64,000 bases of DNA. It comes from Paraburkholderia susongensis. Lineage in GTDB: Bacteria; Pseudomonadota; Gammaproteobacteria; Burkholderiales; Burkholderiaceae. Positions 8,629 to 17,106 of the stretch are shown one piece after another. The notes beneath the pieces were generated by a model. It had not been told where the DNA came from and made no database searches. It saw only the letters and a list, made by a program, of their open reading frames with translations. Position numbers and translations under genes: made by a program. The stretch's first letter is position 1. Every line of letters begins with the position of its first letter. The stretch is from positions 1-64,000 of the forward strand of contig NZ_FXAT01000003.1 of NCBI RefSeq assembly GCF_900177725.1, given 5' to 3'.

Positions 8629-9468
8629 ATGCAGCCGAGTTCGCTCGCAGCACCATCCTTATCGGGGCAGGATCTGAACGCGCTGCGGCGCGCGAAGCGC
8701 CAGCTCGAAAGCCCCGCGCTCGCGATGAAGCTCGCGAGCATCATCGGTGCGCCGATCGAGAAACTGCTCTCGCGCATCCCGGCGTTCGCCAACGAAAAGG
8801 TCGCCGATGCGACACAGGCGGCATTGCGCAAATGCCTGTCGATCGCGCTGCGCACGCTCGGCCGGCGCGACGCGGCAAAGTTGCTCGCGCCCGACAAGCC
8901 GAGCAACCTGCTGCACAAGTTCGCGGTGGCGACCACCGGCGCGGCCGGCGGCGCCTTCGGACTGGTCGCGCTGCCGGTCGAGTTGCCGGTCACGACCACG
9001 CTGATGTTCCGCTCGATCTGCGACATCGCGCGCAGCGAGGGCGAGGACCTGACCTCGATCGAAACGCAGCTGCAATGCCTGACCGTGCTCGGCATGGGTA
9101 GCACGTCGAGCGAGGACGACGACGCCGACCTCGGCTATTTCTTCATGCGCGGCGCGCTCGCGCAGGCGGTCTCGAAGGCGTCGTCGGAAATCGCGAGCAA
9201 GGGCTTCACGACGCACGGCTCAGCGGCGCTGCTGCGCCTGCTGAATGCGATCGCCGCGCGCTTTTCGGTGCAGGTGAGCGAGCAGATCGCCGCGAAATCG
9301 ATTCCGGCGATCGGCGCCGTGCTCGGCGCGATGGTCAACACCGTCTTCATCGACCACTTCCAGCAGGTCGCGCATGGACACTTCACCGTGCGCCGGCTCG
9401 AGCGGCAGTACGGTCAGGAAACGATCGAAGCCGTGTATCAGACGCTCGATGCCACGCTCGACGCCTGA
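8629..9468 (+). CDS. EcsC-family protein
   Basis: A 279-residue protein matching the EcsC family (PF12787) by its helical N-terminus, the central TTGAAGGAFGLVALPVELPV segment that resembles a membrane-inserting hairpin, and ICDIARSEGEDL. Bacillus EcsC is encoded beside an ABC transporter, but the molecular role of the family is unknown. ATG 8629 follows a clear GGAGG site; the longer frame upstream lacks one. It is divergent from the efflux gene. Its last 31 bp overlap the convergent esterase gene, so the two messages would be complementary at their 3' ends. Confidence 0.85.
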   Translation: MQPSSLAAPSLSGQDLNALRRAKRQLESPALAMKLASIIGAPIEKLLSRIPAFANEKVADATQAALRKCLSIALRTLGRRDAAKLLAPDKPSNLLHKFAVATTGAAGGAFGLVALPVELPVTTTLMFRSICDIARSEGEDLTSIETQLQCLTVLGMGSTSSEDDDADLGYFFMRGALAQAVSKASSEIASKGFTTHGSAALLRLLNAIAARFSVQVSEQIAAKSIPAIGAVLGAMVNTVFIDHFQQVAHGHFTVRRLERQYGQETIEAVYQTLDATLDA

Positions 9469-10412
9469 GCGGCATGAGCGTCTTGCGTGGCGCGGCTCGT
9501 CGCGCGCCGCACGAACGCGGCCGCGCGGTCGAGCGCGCGGTTCGCCTCCGGCATGAACGGTGCGAACATTTGCCAGACGTGCGGCACCTTGTTCCACACC
9601 TCGCATTCGCAGTCGACACCCGCCGCGCGCGCGTTGTCGGCGACGCGCCGCGTGTCGTCGAGCAGCACTTCCGTGCTGCCCGCCATCATGCAGAGCGGCG
9701 GCAAGCCGCGCAGATCCGCGTAGACCGGCGAGGCGTACGGATGTGTGGCCGGTGTGTCGCCAAGATAGACCTTGGCCGCGCGCGTGAGCGCGGCGCCGCA
9801 GAACATCGGATCGACGCCGTCGTTGCCGCGGATGCTCGCGCCGGCCGTCGCGAGATCGGTCCACGGCGAGAACAGCAGCCCACCCGCGGGCATCGGCTCG
9901 CCGGCATCGCGCAACGCGACCAGCGTGGCGAGCGCGAGGCCGCCGCCGGCGGAATCGCCTGCAATCACGATCGAACTGGGCGCAATGCCCATAGCGAGCA
10001 ACTGGCGATAGGCCGCGGTTGCATCGTCGAGCGCAGCCGGGAAGCGATGCTCGGGCGCGAGACGGTAATCGAGAGAAAAGAGCCGCACATCGGCGCGCGT
10101 CGCGAGCCCGAACGTCAGCGAACGATGCGTGAGCGGCGAGCAGAAGTAGTAGCCGCCACCGTGGCAATACAGCACCGTGGGTTCCATGCCGCCGGCCAGC
10201 GCGCCGTTTGCACGCTCGAGCCATTCACCGCGCAACGGCGCATCGTGCTCGCCGTACGTTTCACGCAGCTGCCAGCCGCGCGGCACGCGAGGCGACCAGA
10301 CACGCTTCGCGGTCAGCGCGCGCGCCCGTTCGACATCGATATGCGGTTTGAGGGTTTCCGGCCGGAAGTGCCTGCGCAAATACCAGCATGCGAGCGCATT
10401 TTGCCAGCTCAT
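9438..10412 (-). CDS. Alpha/beta hydrolase, hormone-sensitive-lipase-type esterase
   Basis: A 324-residue esterase or lipase-like hydrolase. The oxyanion-hole motif HGGGYY is in VLYCHGGGYYFCS, the nucleophile elbow is GDSAGGG, and the acid and histidine are in the C-terminal half (the latter in VPHVWQMF). These features place it in the HSL/family IV esterases, usually active on short acyl esters. ATG 10412 is chosen because AAGGAG lies 9 nt upstream. There is no signal peptide, so it should be cytoplasmic. The 3' end overlaps the convergent ecsC-like gene by 31 bp. Confidence 0.9.
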   Translation of the reverse strand: MSWQNALACWYLRRHFRPETLKPHIDVERARALTAKRVWSPRVPRGWQLRETYGEHDAPLRGEWLERANGALAGGMEPTVLYCHGGGYYFCSPLTHRSLTFGLATRADVRLFSLDYRLAPEHRFPAALDDATAAYRQLLAMGIAPSSIVIAGDSAGGGLALATLVALRDAGEPMPAGGLLFSPWTDLATAGASIRGNDGVDPMFCGAALTRAAKVYLGDTPATHPYASPVYADLRGLPPLCMMAGSTEVLLDDTRRVADNARAAGVDCECEVWNKVPHVWQMFAPFMPEANRALDRAAAFVRRATSRATQDAHAAQASSVASSV

Positions 10413-10569
10413 CGGGACATGCTCCTTCAATGACGTCCCGTCATGGTACGTGCGTTGGCCGCGGTGCCGGTGGATGGCGGGTTCTAATCGCGCGGTGAGC
10501 GTACGATCGCCCGCGACCACGCCCCGCGCGGCCAGCCAATGCCAACGTCGATGCCAGCACCGCCTCAGG

Positions 10570-11004
10570 TTAGTTAGCCGGTAAAACCTGCCCGCGAATC
10601 TCGCCCGTTGGGTTTTGCGCGGTATGAACGTTGAAGTACCACTGCCCCGCCATCAGATCCGTGACCTGCTGTTCGCTCAGCTTTGCCATACCTTTGATCG
10701 GGCTCGCGAGCGCGCTCTTCTCGATCGGCACCTGGACCTTCGCGTTCTGTCCGACCGGCGCGGGGCCATGGAAATGCGCGGCGGTGGCCGGGCCGCTCAG
10801 GCCTTCATAGGTGATGGTCCATTGCAGCGATTGGGTCGACGTGTCGAAGGTCGCGTTCAGCATGCCGTGCCCGTGACTCACTCGCGGCGGCACTTCGCTC
10901 GACGGCTCGAGATCCGCCTTCAGTGCCACCGTATCGGCGAGCGCAACACCCGACGCCAGCGCCCACAACACGACGGCCAGATTCAATTTTCGCAGCGTAA
11001 TCAT
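10570..11004 (-). CDS. CHRD-domain protein, exported
   Basis: A 144-residue protein with a Sec signal peptide (LNLAVVLWALASGVALA before DTVAL) followed by a single CHRD domain, recognised by ADLEPSSEVPP, AAHFHGPAP and the ending WYFNVHTAQNPTGEIRGQV. CHRD domains were first described in chordin; in bacteria their function is unknown and they are mostly periplasmic or extracellular. The gene stands alone between an esterase and a non-coding interval, with AAGTCCGGAGAAG before the ATG as ribosome site. Confidence 0.88.
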   Translation of the reverse strand: MITLRKLNLAVVLWALASGVALADTVALKADLEPSSEVPPRVSHGHGMLNATFDTSTQSLQWTITYEGLSGPATAAHFHGPAPVGQNAKVQVPIEKSALASPIKGMAKLSEQQVTDLMAGQWYFNVHTAQNPTGEIRGQVLPAN

Positions 11005-11460
11005 GGTCTTCTCCGGACTTTTGAGGCGCCGCCACGGCGCACTTCGGCCGCGCGGAGTGCCTTCATACTAGTGCAAATCCGGCTAAGCCTGGGGATGTGC
11101 GCGGGTGTCCCGGCGATGCCGATCGAGCCTGGACGAATGTCGATTCATTACTATCCCTCGTGGCAAAAATATGCGATACGCACAGGTGTTCGCATAAACA
11201 GCCCTGAAACAAGGACTCAAATCCGCGACGTGCCTGCTTTGATCGATTTGCTCAAACAGTGAATTGCGCAATCTGTAATGAATAAATGACACTATCTCGA
11301 TTATGCTTCTGTTTGCGAGAAGTGACTCCTTCATCGAAGGAAGTCTCCAAATTTTCAACGCGGCTTCGGCCGCGTTTTTTTTCGTCCTCTGCGTTTGATT
11401 ACCGCTGATTTCCGCTGATTCGCGCTCTTTTAATTCGCGCTCTTTTTGCGCGGCGATACG
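11005..11460. other. Intergenic interval with a candidate small RNA
   Basis: No convincing protein gene is present. Between 11300 and 11385 there are two hairpins and a strong plus-strand terminator. Near 11402-11446 are two short tandem duplications: CCGCTGATT (11402 and 11412) and TTCGCGCTCTTTT (11419-11431 and 11434-11446), just beyond the stop codon of the sensor kinase gene. Confidence 0.6.
11280..11385 (+). ncRNA. Candidate intergenic small RNA ending in an intrinsic terminator
   Basis: Both flanking genes run leftward, yet the plus strand ends in a textbook terminator: CGCGG-CTTCGG-CCGCG type stem at 11359-11374 followed by eight T residues. Just upstream, GACTCCTTC (from about 11322) pairs with GAAGGAAGTC around an ATC loop with one bulged A. 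Two stacked hairpins plus a U-tract, with no plus-strand gene to terminate, suggest an independent transcript. A TGTAAT at 11274-11279 could be its -10, but no good -35 is at the right distance, so the 5' end is uncertain. Confidence 0.45.
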
Positions 11461-14400
11461 CTACGCGAGCAGCGCCGCCTGCTGTTCGATGCCGTCCATC
11501 ATCGCCTCGCACTCGCGGATCAACACCAACCCGTCATTGCGCAAACGCTCCGGTGTCTTTACGGCAATGTCGCGGCGATATTCGTCGAGCGCGTGAAGGA
11601 GCGGCGGATACTGCAACACGCTCGCCGCGCCCCACACCCGATGCAGCCACTCGCGCACGCGCACGATCTCCGCGCCGTCGAGCAAGGACGTCAGCGATTT
11701 CATGTCGTCGCGCATGGACGAAACGAACGAGTCGAGCAACGCCTTGACCGTCGATTCGCTCCCCCACAATTGCGCCATTTGACCGAGGTCGACTGGAATG
11801 AACGGTTCCGCGCCACCTTGCTGAACCGATACTCCCTCGATGTGTGGCTTCGCGATCGTTTCCGCAGGCGCGGCTTGCCAGGCGCTGTCGGTGCCGAACC
11901 AGCGGCTCAGGTAGTCGCGCAAGGTGGCAAGCCGCGTCGGCTTGACGAGACTGTCGTCCATGCCTGCTTCGCGGCACAGACCGAGGTCGTCGGGCGCGGT
12001 GTTCGCCGTAATGCCCAGAATCGGCAGACGATGCGCGCCACCGCGCCGCATCTCTGCTTCGCGGATGCACCGTGTGAGTTCGTAGCCGTTCAGATTCGGC
12101 ATGTGACAGTCCGTGAGCAGGCAGCCGTAGTTCGTATGCTCGAGCGCGGCGAGCGCCTCCACCCCGTCGTTCGCGACATCGCACGCAAAACCGAGCAAAG
12201 CCAGTTGATGGCGGATCAGTTCCTGATTGACCGGATGGTCTTCCGCAACGAGAATCAGCCGCCCGCTCGCGATGGCGCGCTCGCGATCGGGCGGCGTCGC
12301 GACGCCTTCAGTCGTATGCGGACCGCCCGGCACGTCCGCCGCGCGCGGCGCCATCGCAGCGAGGCCCGTCGTCGCGGCGGCGCACGCGACGCCGAGGCCG
12401 CGCCACGAAATCGGATTGATGCTCACGCGCACCGTATCGTCGAGAATGCGGTAGCCCGTGGGCTTCGATTTTTCGGTCAGCGTGATGATGCGTGCGCGCG
12501 CGCCGGGATCCACGGGCAGCACTAAGTCCTCACCAACGAATAGCAGGTCCGCACCTGCCAGCGCAGCGCGTTTGCGCGCTTGCGGCGCCTCGGGCGCAAT
12601 ACTGCGCAGCTCGAGCCCAAGGGCCTTGCCGAAGTGCGCCAGCGCCCGGCCGATGCGCGGGTCGCTCACGATCACGACGCAGCGCTTGCCGCGCAAGCCG
12701 TTGACCGAATAGCGCTGCGCGACGACGGGCAGCGTGAGCCGCACGATCATGTTCGTGCCGCAACCGGGTTCGCTGCGCAGCGTGAGCGTGCCATTCATCA
12801 ATTCGATCAGCTTGCGGCAGATCGTCAGGCCCAGACCTGTGCCGCCGAAGCGCCGCGTGGTGGACGATTCGGCCTGCACAAACGGCTCGAACAGACTGAC
12901 TTGCACGTCGGACGCGATGCCGATGCCGGTGTCGTGCACGCTCATTTCGAGCGTCTGCGCGAGTTTGCGCGAGGCGCCGCCGCGCGCGAGAACCGACACG
13001 CTCACACCGACCTCGCCTTTCGGCGTGAACTTGATCGCATTGCCGAGCAGATTGAACAGGATCTGCCGCAAGCGCACGCTATCGCCGCGCAGCGTGGCGG
13101 CGACGTCCGCCGCAATCTCCACGCGCACCTTGAGCCCTTTTTCATGGGCTCGCCCGGCAAGCAGGCCGACCGCGTTATCGACGAGTTCGCGCAGGTCGAT
13201 GGGCTCGGCTTCGAGCGCGAGCCGCCCCGCTTCGATTTTCGAATAGTCGAGCAGGTCGTCGAGAATCTGCAGCAGCGCGCCCGCCGACTCGTGAATCATG
13301 CCGAGCATTTCGCCTTGGTCCGTGCTGAGCGGCGTGCTCTCCAGCACTTCGACAAGGCCGAGCACACCGTTCATCGGCGTGCGGATTTCGTGGCTCATCA
13401 TCGCGAAGAAGTTGTCTTTCGCGCGCGCGGCCGCCTCGGCCAAGTCGCGGGCGCGCGCCAGTTCCTCGGAGCGCGCGTGCTCCACGCTCGCATCGACCCA
13501 GTAGCCGCTCCAGACGACGCTGCCATCCGCTTCGCGGCGCGGCACGAGTTCAGCACGCATCCACTTGAGCTGCCCGCCGCTCCTGAGGCGAAACTCCGTG
13601 TGCACCGGCGTTTCGCAACGGGCGGAGTGCTCCAGTTCGGCGAGCACGAGCGGCCGGTCCTGCTCCGACACGCGCTCAAAGTCGACCCAGCTATGCTGAC
13701 CCGGCGACACGCCGCCGTCGCCGAGCAGATGCCCGGTGTCGCCGCCGATATACGGAAACGAATACGCGCCGGCCGGCGTGCGCCGCAACTGGAATACGAC
13801 GGCCGGCAACGAGCGCGTGACGTCGAACAGGCGCCGCTCGGTTTCGCGCGCGAGCATTTCGGCACGCCGGATGTCGGTGATGTCGACCATCGTGCCGAGA
13901 ACGCATACCGGCTGGCCGTCGTTGCCGTTGCAGACGCTCGTCCAGAAGAGCCCGTGCCGCGTTTCACCCGCGCTGCCCTCGAATTGCAGCTCGACCTTCG
14001 CGATGCCCTCGCCGCGCAGGATCTCGCGCGTCATGTCGTCGAGCATGCGGCTGTTCGCCTCGCCCCACGTGCCCACCTCCGCCGTGGTGTGCCCGAGAAC
14101 AGCCTCCCGGCTCATTCCGCACGCTTTTTCATAGGCTTCGTTGATCGCGATGTAGCGCCCGTCCAGATCTTTCGCGACGAGCGGATAGGGCACCGTCTTC
14201 ATCATCGTTTCCTGGAAGTTGAGTTGCAGCGCGAGTTCGCGCTCGGTTTGCTTGCGCAGCCTGACTTCGCGTTGCAGCAGCAGGTAGGCGCGCAACGTGA
14301 CCAGCAGCACGACGCCAATGCCGATCAACACCGGCAGCAGCCGCATCGCCGTCACGCTCCAGACCCTTTCGCTCGACGCAACGGGGCTCATCCACTTCTG

Positions 14401-16032
14401 CCGGATGCGCTGCTTTTCAGTGGCCGGCATCGCCTGCAAAGCGCGGTCGATCAGTTTGACGAGCGGGTTCAGGTCCTGACGCACCGCGAAATACAGCGAG
14501 TCGGATTCGCCGAGCGTGCCGAGCACCGTGAGCAGGCCCGCATAGTGCTGCTGAAGCTGCGCATTGATGGCGGCCGCGTTGCCGACCAGTATGTCTGCCT
14601 CGCCGCTCGCGACCCTTCGCAGCGCGTCGCCGAGGCTGGCTGCGACGACGATGTGGTCGGCCGGCACGGCTGCGAGCGCCAGCAGCGCCGAGCCGCCCAC
14701 ATGCGGCGCAATGACGGTGCGGCACGACGCGAAATCGCCGAACGAACACGCGGGCGGTGCGCCGCTGCGCCCGACGATCACCATTGGATCGCTCTCGTAG
14801 ACGCGGCTATGCCCGGTGCCTTCGAGAAGCGGGCCGTGGCTCGACGCCGTGGCGAGAATCGCGAGGTCGCCGCGCTGGAACGCCGCGACGGTGGCCGGCC
14901 AGCCGGTCATGCTCGCGCGCTTGAACACGACGCCAAGCGTGCTGCTCAGATACGCGAGGTAGTCGGCGCTCAGGCCGACGGAATGGCCCTCGTCGTCGAC
15001 ATAGCTGAACGGCGGCCAGTCGCTGTCGAAACCGACCTGCAACGGCGGCAACGAGCGAAGCCAGCTCTTCTCCTGCGGCGTGAGAGTAAAGCCGGGCGCC
15101 GCTGATGCCGGTGCAGCACTGAAGTTGCCGGAAAGCCAGCGAGCGCGAATTGCCGCGGCCTCCACTGGATTCATCGACGCGAGCGCGCGGTTCAGATGAT
15201 CGCGCAACGCAATCCGGTCGAGCGGAAGGCCGAAGCGCAGGTCGAGCGCCTTGCCGCCCTGCTCGAACGCCACACGCAGGCCGCGAAACTCGCCGGTAGC
15301 CAGTTCGAACTGCACGACGGGCGTGAAGCCGAAGTAGATGTCGGCATCGCCGTGCAGAACTGCGGCAAGTGCCTCGCGCGTGGTCGCGAATGGAATGATT
15401 GCTGCGCGCGGAAAACCCTCGCGCAGCGAGCGCTCGCGCGCGAACCCCCGCTCTATCGCGATACGCGCTCCGAAGAGCCCGGCGGGGCTCGTATGACGGT
15501 CGTCGTCGCGCCGCACGACCGCCGACGCGAACGAGCGGAAATACGGCGCCGTAAAGCTCAGGCAGCGCTCGCGCTCGGGCGTGCGGGCAACGCTCATCAC
15601 CAGATCGACGTTACCGGCGCACGCCGCGGCAAGCAGTTGCGCCATGTCGGGAAAAGTCCTCGCCTCGATGACGACGTTCGGCCCCACGAGCGCGCGCAAC
15701 AGATCGCCGCTCACACCGGTGAGCCGCTCGCCCTGCAGGACGTCGAACGGCGGCCAGCCTTCGGCGAGTACACCGACGGTCAGTTTGGCGGGGGTGTCGG
15801 CGAGGTGGGTCGGGGGATAGGTTGCGGAATGGGTGGTGGAAGAAGCTGTGGAAGAAGCAGTGGAACGAGCAGCCGGCAACGCGGACGCCCGAGGTGCATG
15901 CGACACCTGCGACGCGCCGCGAGACGTTCCGACCATGCCGGTCGCAAACCCTGCCGCCGCGAGCACTGCCACCGCGAGGCATGACGCGAGCAGATGCCGC
16001 GGCGAACGCCGTAGCCCGAGCATTGCCGCCAT
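11461..16032 (-). CDS. BvgS-like hybrid sensor histidine kinase with two periplasmic binding domains and full phosphorelay
   Basis: A 1,523-residue inner-membrane kinase (residues counted from ATG 16032). In order: signal anchor (about 12-30), Ser/Thr/Ala-rich linker, two bacterial solute-binding-3 domains (about 80-305 and 325-550), one TM (about 562-585), two PAS domains (about 607-720 and 730-850), HisKA with H881 in SHEIRTPMNG, HATPase (N-box NLLGNAIKF, DTGIGI, GGTGLGLT), a degenerate receiver-like segment (about 1113-1225) without a phospho-Asp, a true receiver with D1308 in LLTDCHMP, and a C-terminal HPt with H1464 in WLHRVWGAA. This is the BvgS/EvgS layout. aqpZ and three response regulators lie upstream in the same direction. 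The start is uncertain; ATG 16101 and 16023 are alternatives. Confidence 0.92.
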   Translation of the reverse strand: MAAMLGLRRSPRHLLASCLAVAVLAAAGFATGMVGTSRGASQVSHAPRASALPAARSTASSTASSTTHSATYPPTHLADTPAKLTVGVLAEGWPPFDVLQGERLTGVSGDLLRALVGPNVVIEARTFPDMAQLLAAACAGNVDLVMSVARTPERERCLSFTAPYFRSFASAVVRRDDDRHTSPAGLFGARIAIERGFARERSLREGFPRAAIIPFATTREALAAVLHGDADIYFGFTPVVQFELATGEFRGLRVAFEQGGKALDLRFGLPLDRIALRDHLNRALASMNPVEAAAIRARWLSGNFSAAPASAAPGFTLTPQEKSWLRSLPPLQVGFDSDWPPFSYVDDEGHSVGLSADYLAYLSSTLGVVFKRASMTGWPATVAAFQRGDLAILATASSHGPLLEGTGHSRVYESDPMVIVGRSGAPPACSFGDFASCRTVIAPHVGGSALLALAAVPADHIVVAASLGDALRRVASGEADILVGNAAAINAQLQQHYAGLLTVLGTLGESDSLYFAVRQDLNPLVKLIDRALQAMPATEKQRIRQKWMSPVASSERVWSVTAMRLLPVLIGIGVVLLVTLRAYLLLQREVRLRKQTERELALQLNFQETMMKTVPYPLVAKDLDGRYIAINEAYEKACGMSREAVLGHTTAEVGTWGEANSRMLDDMTREILRGEGIAKVELQFEGSAGETRHGLFWTSVCNGNDGQPVCVLGTMVDITDIRRAEMLARETERRLFDVTRSLPAVVFQLRRTPAGAYSFPYIGGDTGHLLGDGGVSPGQHSWVDFERVSEQDRPLVLAELEHSARCETPVHTEFRLRSGGQLKWMRAELVPRREADGSVVWSGYWVDASVEHARSEELARARDLAEAAARAKDNFFAMMSHEIRTPMNGVLGLVEVLESTPLSTDQGEMLGMIHESAGALLQILDDLLDYSKIEAGRLALEAEPIDLRELVDNAVGLLAGRAHEKGLKVRVEIAADVAATLRGDSVRLRQILFNLLGNAIKFTPKGEVGVSVSVLARGGASRKLAQTLEMSVHDTGIGIASDVQVSLFEPFVQAESSTTRRFGGTGLGLTICRKLIELMNGTLTLRSEPGCGTNMIVRLTLPVVAQRYSVNGLRGKRCVVIVSDPRIGRALAHFGKALGLELRSIAPEAPQARKRAALAGADLLFVGEDLVLPVDPGARARIITLTEKSKPTGYRILDDTVRVSINPISWRGLGVACAAATTGLAAMAPRAADVPGGPHTTEGVATPPDRERAIASGRLILVAEDHPVNQELIRHQLALLGFACDVANDGVEALAALEHTNYGCLLTDCHMPNLNGYELTRCIREAEMRRGGAHRLPILGITANTAPDDLGLCREAGMDDSLVKPTRLATLRDYLSRWFGTDSAWQAAPAETIAKPHIEGVSVQQGGAEPFIPVDLGQMAQLWGSESTVKALLDSFVSSMRDDMKSLTSLLDGAEIVRVREWLHRVWGAASVLQYPPLLHALDEYRRDIAVKTPERLRNDGLVLIRECEAMMDGIEQQAALLA

Positions 16033-16097
16033 GATGCGAGGGCAACAATCGCTGAGGAAACCCGCGCGAAACAACAGAGAATGGCGCCGGCAACCGC

Positions 16098-16841
16098 TCA
16101 CGCAACGTCACTCCGCCGATCGGCCGACGATGCGGATGGATCGGCGTTGCCGTTCAGAAACGAGAACAGAACGCCCGCCGCCACCGCGCCCGATAACGGC
16201 GCAGCCCAGAACAGCCAGAGCTGGTCGAGCGCCCAATTGCCGGCAAAGAGTGCCTGCGCCGTGGAGCGAGCGGGATTGACCGCGCCATTGGTGACCGGAA
16301 TGGACACGAGATAAGCGAGCATGAGACAGGCGCCCGTGATGAGCGGCGCGACCCGCGCCATCTCTCTGCGCTCGACAACCAGCAGGCAGGCTATGACGAA
16401 CACGAAGGACAGCACGAACTCGATGACGAGCGCCGAATGCAATGGATAGTCCGCCGGCGAATGAGCGCCAAAACCGTTCGCCGCGAATTCGCTCGCGCCG
16501 AGTTCGAAACCGGGCCGGCCGCTCGCGACGTACACGAGAAAAGCTGCGGCGAGCGTCGCGCCGACAAGCTGGGCAGCGATATACGGCAGCAGGTCGCGCA
16601 CCGGAAAGCGCTGCGCGACCGTGAAGCCGATCGTGACGGCGGGATTGAAATGCGCCCCCGAGGTCTCGCCGAACACATAGCTCGCGGTGGCCAAAGCAAG
16701 ACCGAACGCCAGCGACATTTCGAGCGCGCCGCTGCCTTGCAGCACCCCGCCGATATCGAGCACGGTGCTGCCGCACCCGACGAACACGAGCCATGCCGTG
16801 CCCACGCCTTCGGCCCACAACCGCTTACCTAGCGTGACCAT
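16098..16841 (-). CDS. aqpZ: Aquaporin Z-type water channel
   Basis: A 247-residue MIP-family channel with six membrane segments and two half-helices. Both NPA boxes are intact: GAHFNPAVT and GAVNPARS, the second carrying the selectivity-filter arginine. The C-terminal QLWLFWAAPL is typical of AqpZ rather than glycerol facilitators, and there is no aspartate after the second NPA as in GlpF, so water permeation is the likely function. It lies between the response-regulator genes and the giant kinase, in the same direction and 65 bp from the kinase start, which suggests a shared transcript and an osmotic link. Confidence 0.93.
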   Translation of the reverse strand: MVTLGKRLWAEGVGTAWLVFVGCGSTVLDIGGVLQGSGALEMSLAFGLALATASYVFGETSGAHFNPAVTIGFTVAQRFPVRDLLPYIAAQLVGATLAAAFLVYVASGRPGFELGASEFAANGFGAHSPADYPLHSALVIEFVLSFVFVIACLLVVERREMARVAPLITGACLMLAYLVSIPVTNGAVNPARSTAQALFAGNWALDQLWLFWAAPLSGAVAAGVLFSFLNGNADPSASSADRRSDVA

Positions 16842-17106
16842 TCATTCTCCCATTCGTCGAGGTACATGGCAGAAGGCGCCGCACAACGGCGCGAAGGCAT
16901 CTGCGCTGAATATTTCCAGCCATCTTCGATAAGGATGGCGAAATAACCGCAGCAATATTCACAACCCGTGGCGAGAAGTGAATAGCACCGCGATCAGTTC
17001 AATATTATTGAATGGCGCATTCACCCCACCAATCAGAATATTCCTAGAATTCAGAGCAATCTGAATCACGCCATCGCGAGAGACTTCGCGCATATGTCAA
17101 ACATCG
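16842..17106. promoter_or_regulatory. A/T-rich promoter region of aqpZ with nested inverted repeats
   Basis: The gap before aqpZ is rich in repeated motifs. AATATT occurs at 16909, 16954, 17001 and 17037. TATTCAC (16956-16962) is inverted as GTGAATA (16978-16984) across 15 bp, the half-site returns as ATTCAC (17019-17024), and between them TTCAATA-T-TATTGAA (16998-17012) is a 7-bp inverted repeat. This looks like a multi-site operator, possibly for one of the adjacent response regulators, but the cognate protein cannot be read from sequence. Confidence 0.5.

Noticed and set aside
11083..11358. 91-codon minus-strand frame in the 11.0-11.46 kb gap
   Set aside because: No ribosome site or recognisable domain, and it overlaps the hairpins of the candidate small RNA.
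12580..15105. 841-codon frame opposite the BvgS-like kinase
   Set aside because: Typical third-position GC shadow. No recognisable motif, while the opposite strand encodes all domains of a hybrid kinase.
16033..16101. Upstream ATG at 16101 as the kinase start
   Set aside because: It would overlap the end of aqpZ and add a Cys/Arg-rich stretch before the signal anchor; ATG 16032 gives a normal N-terminus. Not fully excluded.
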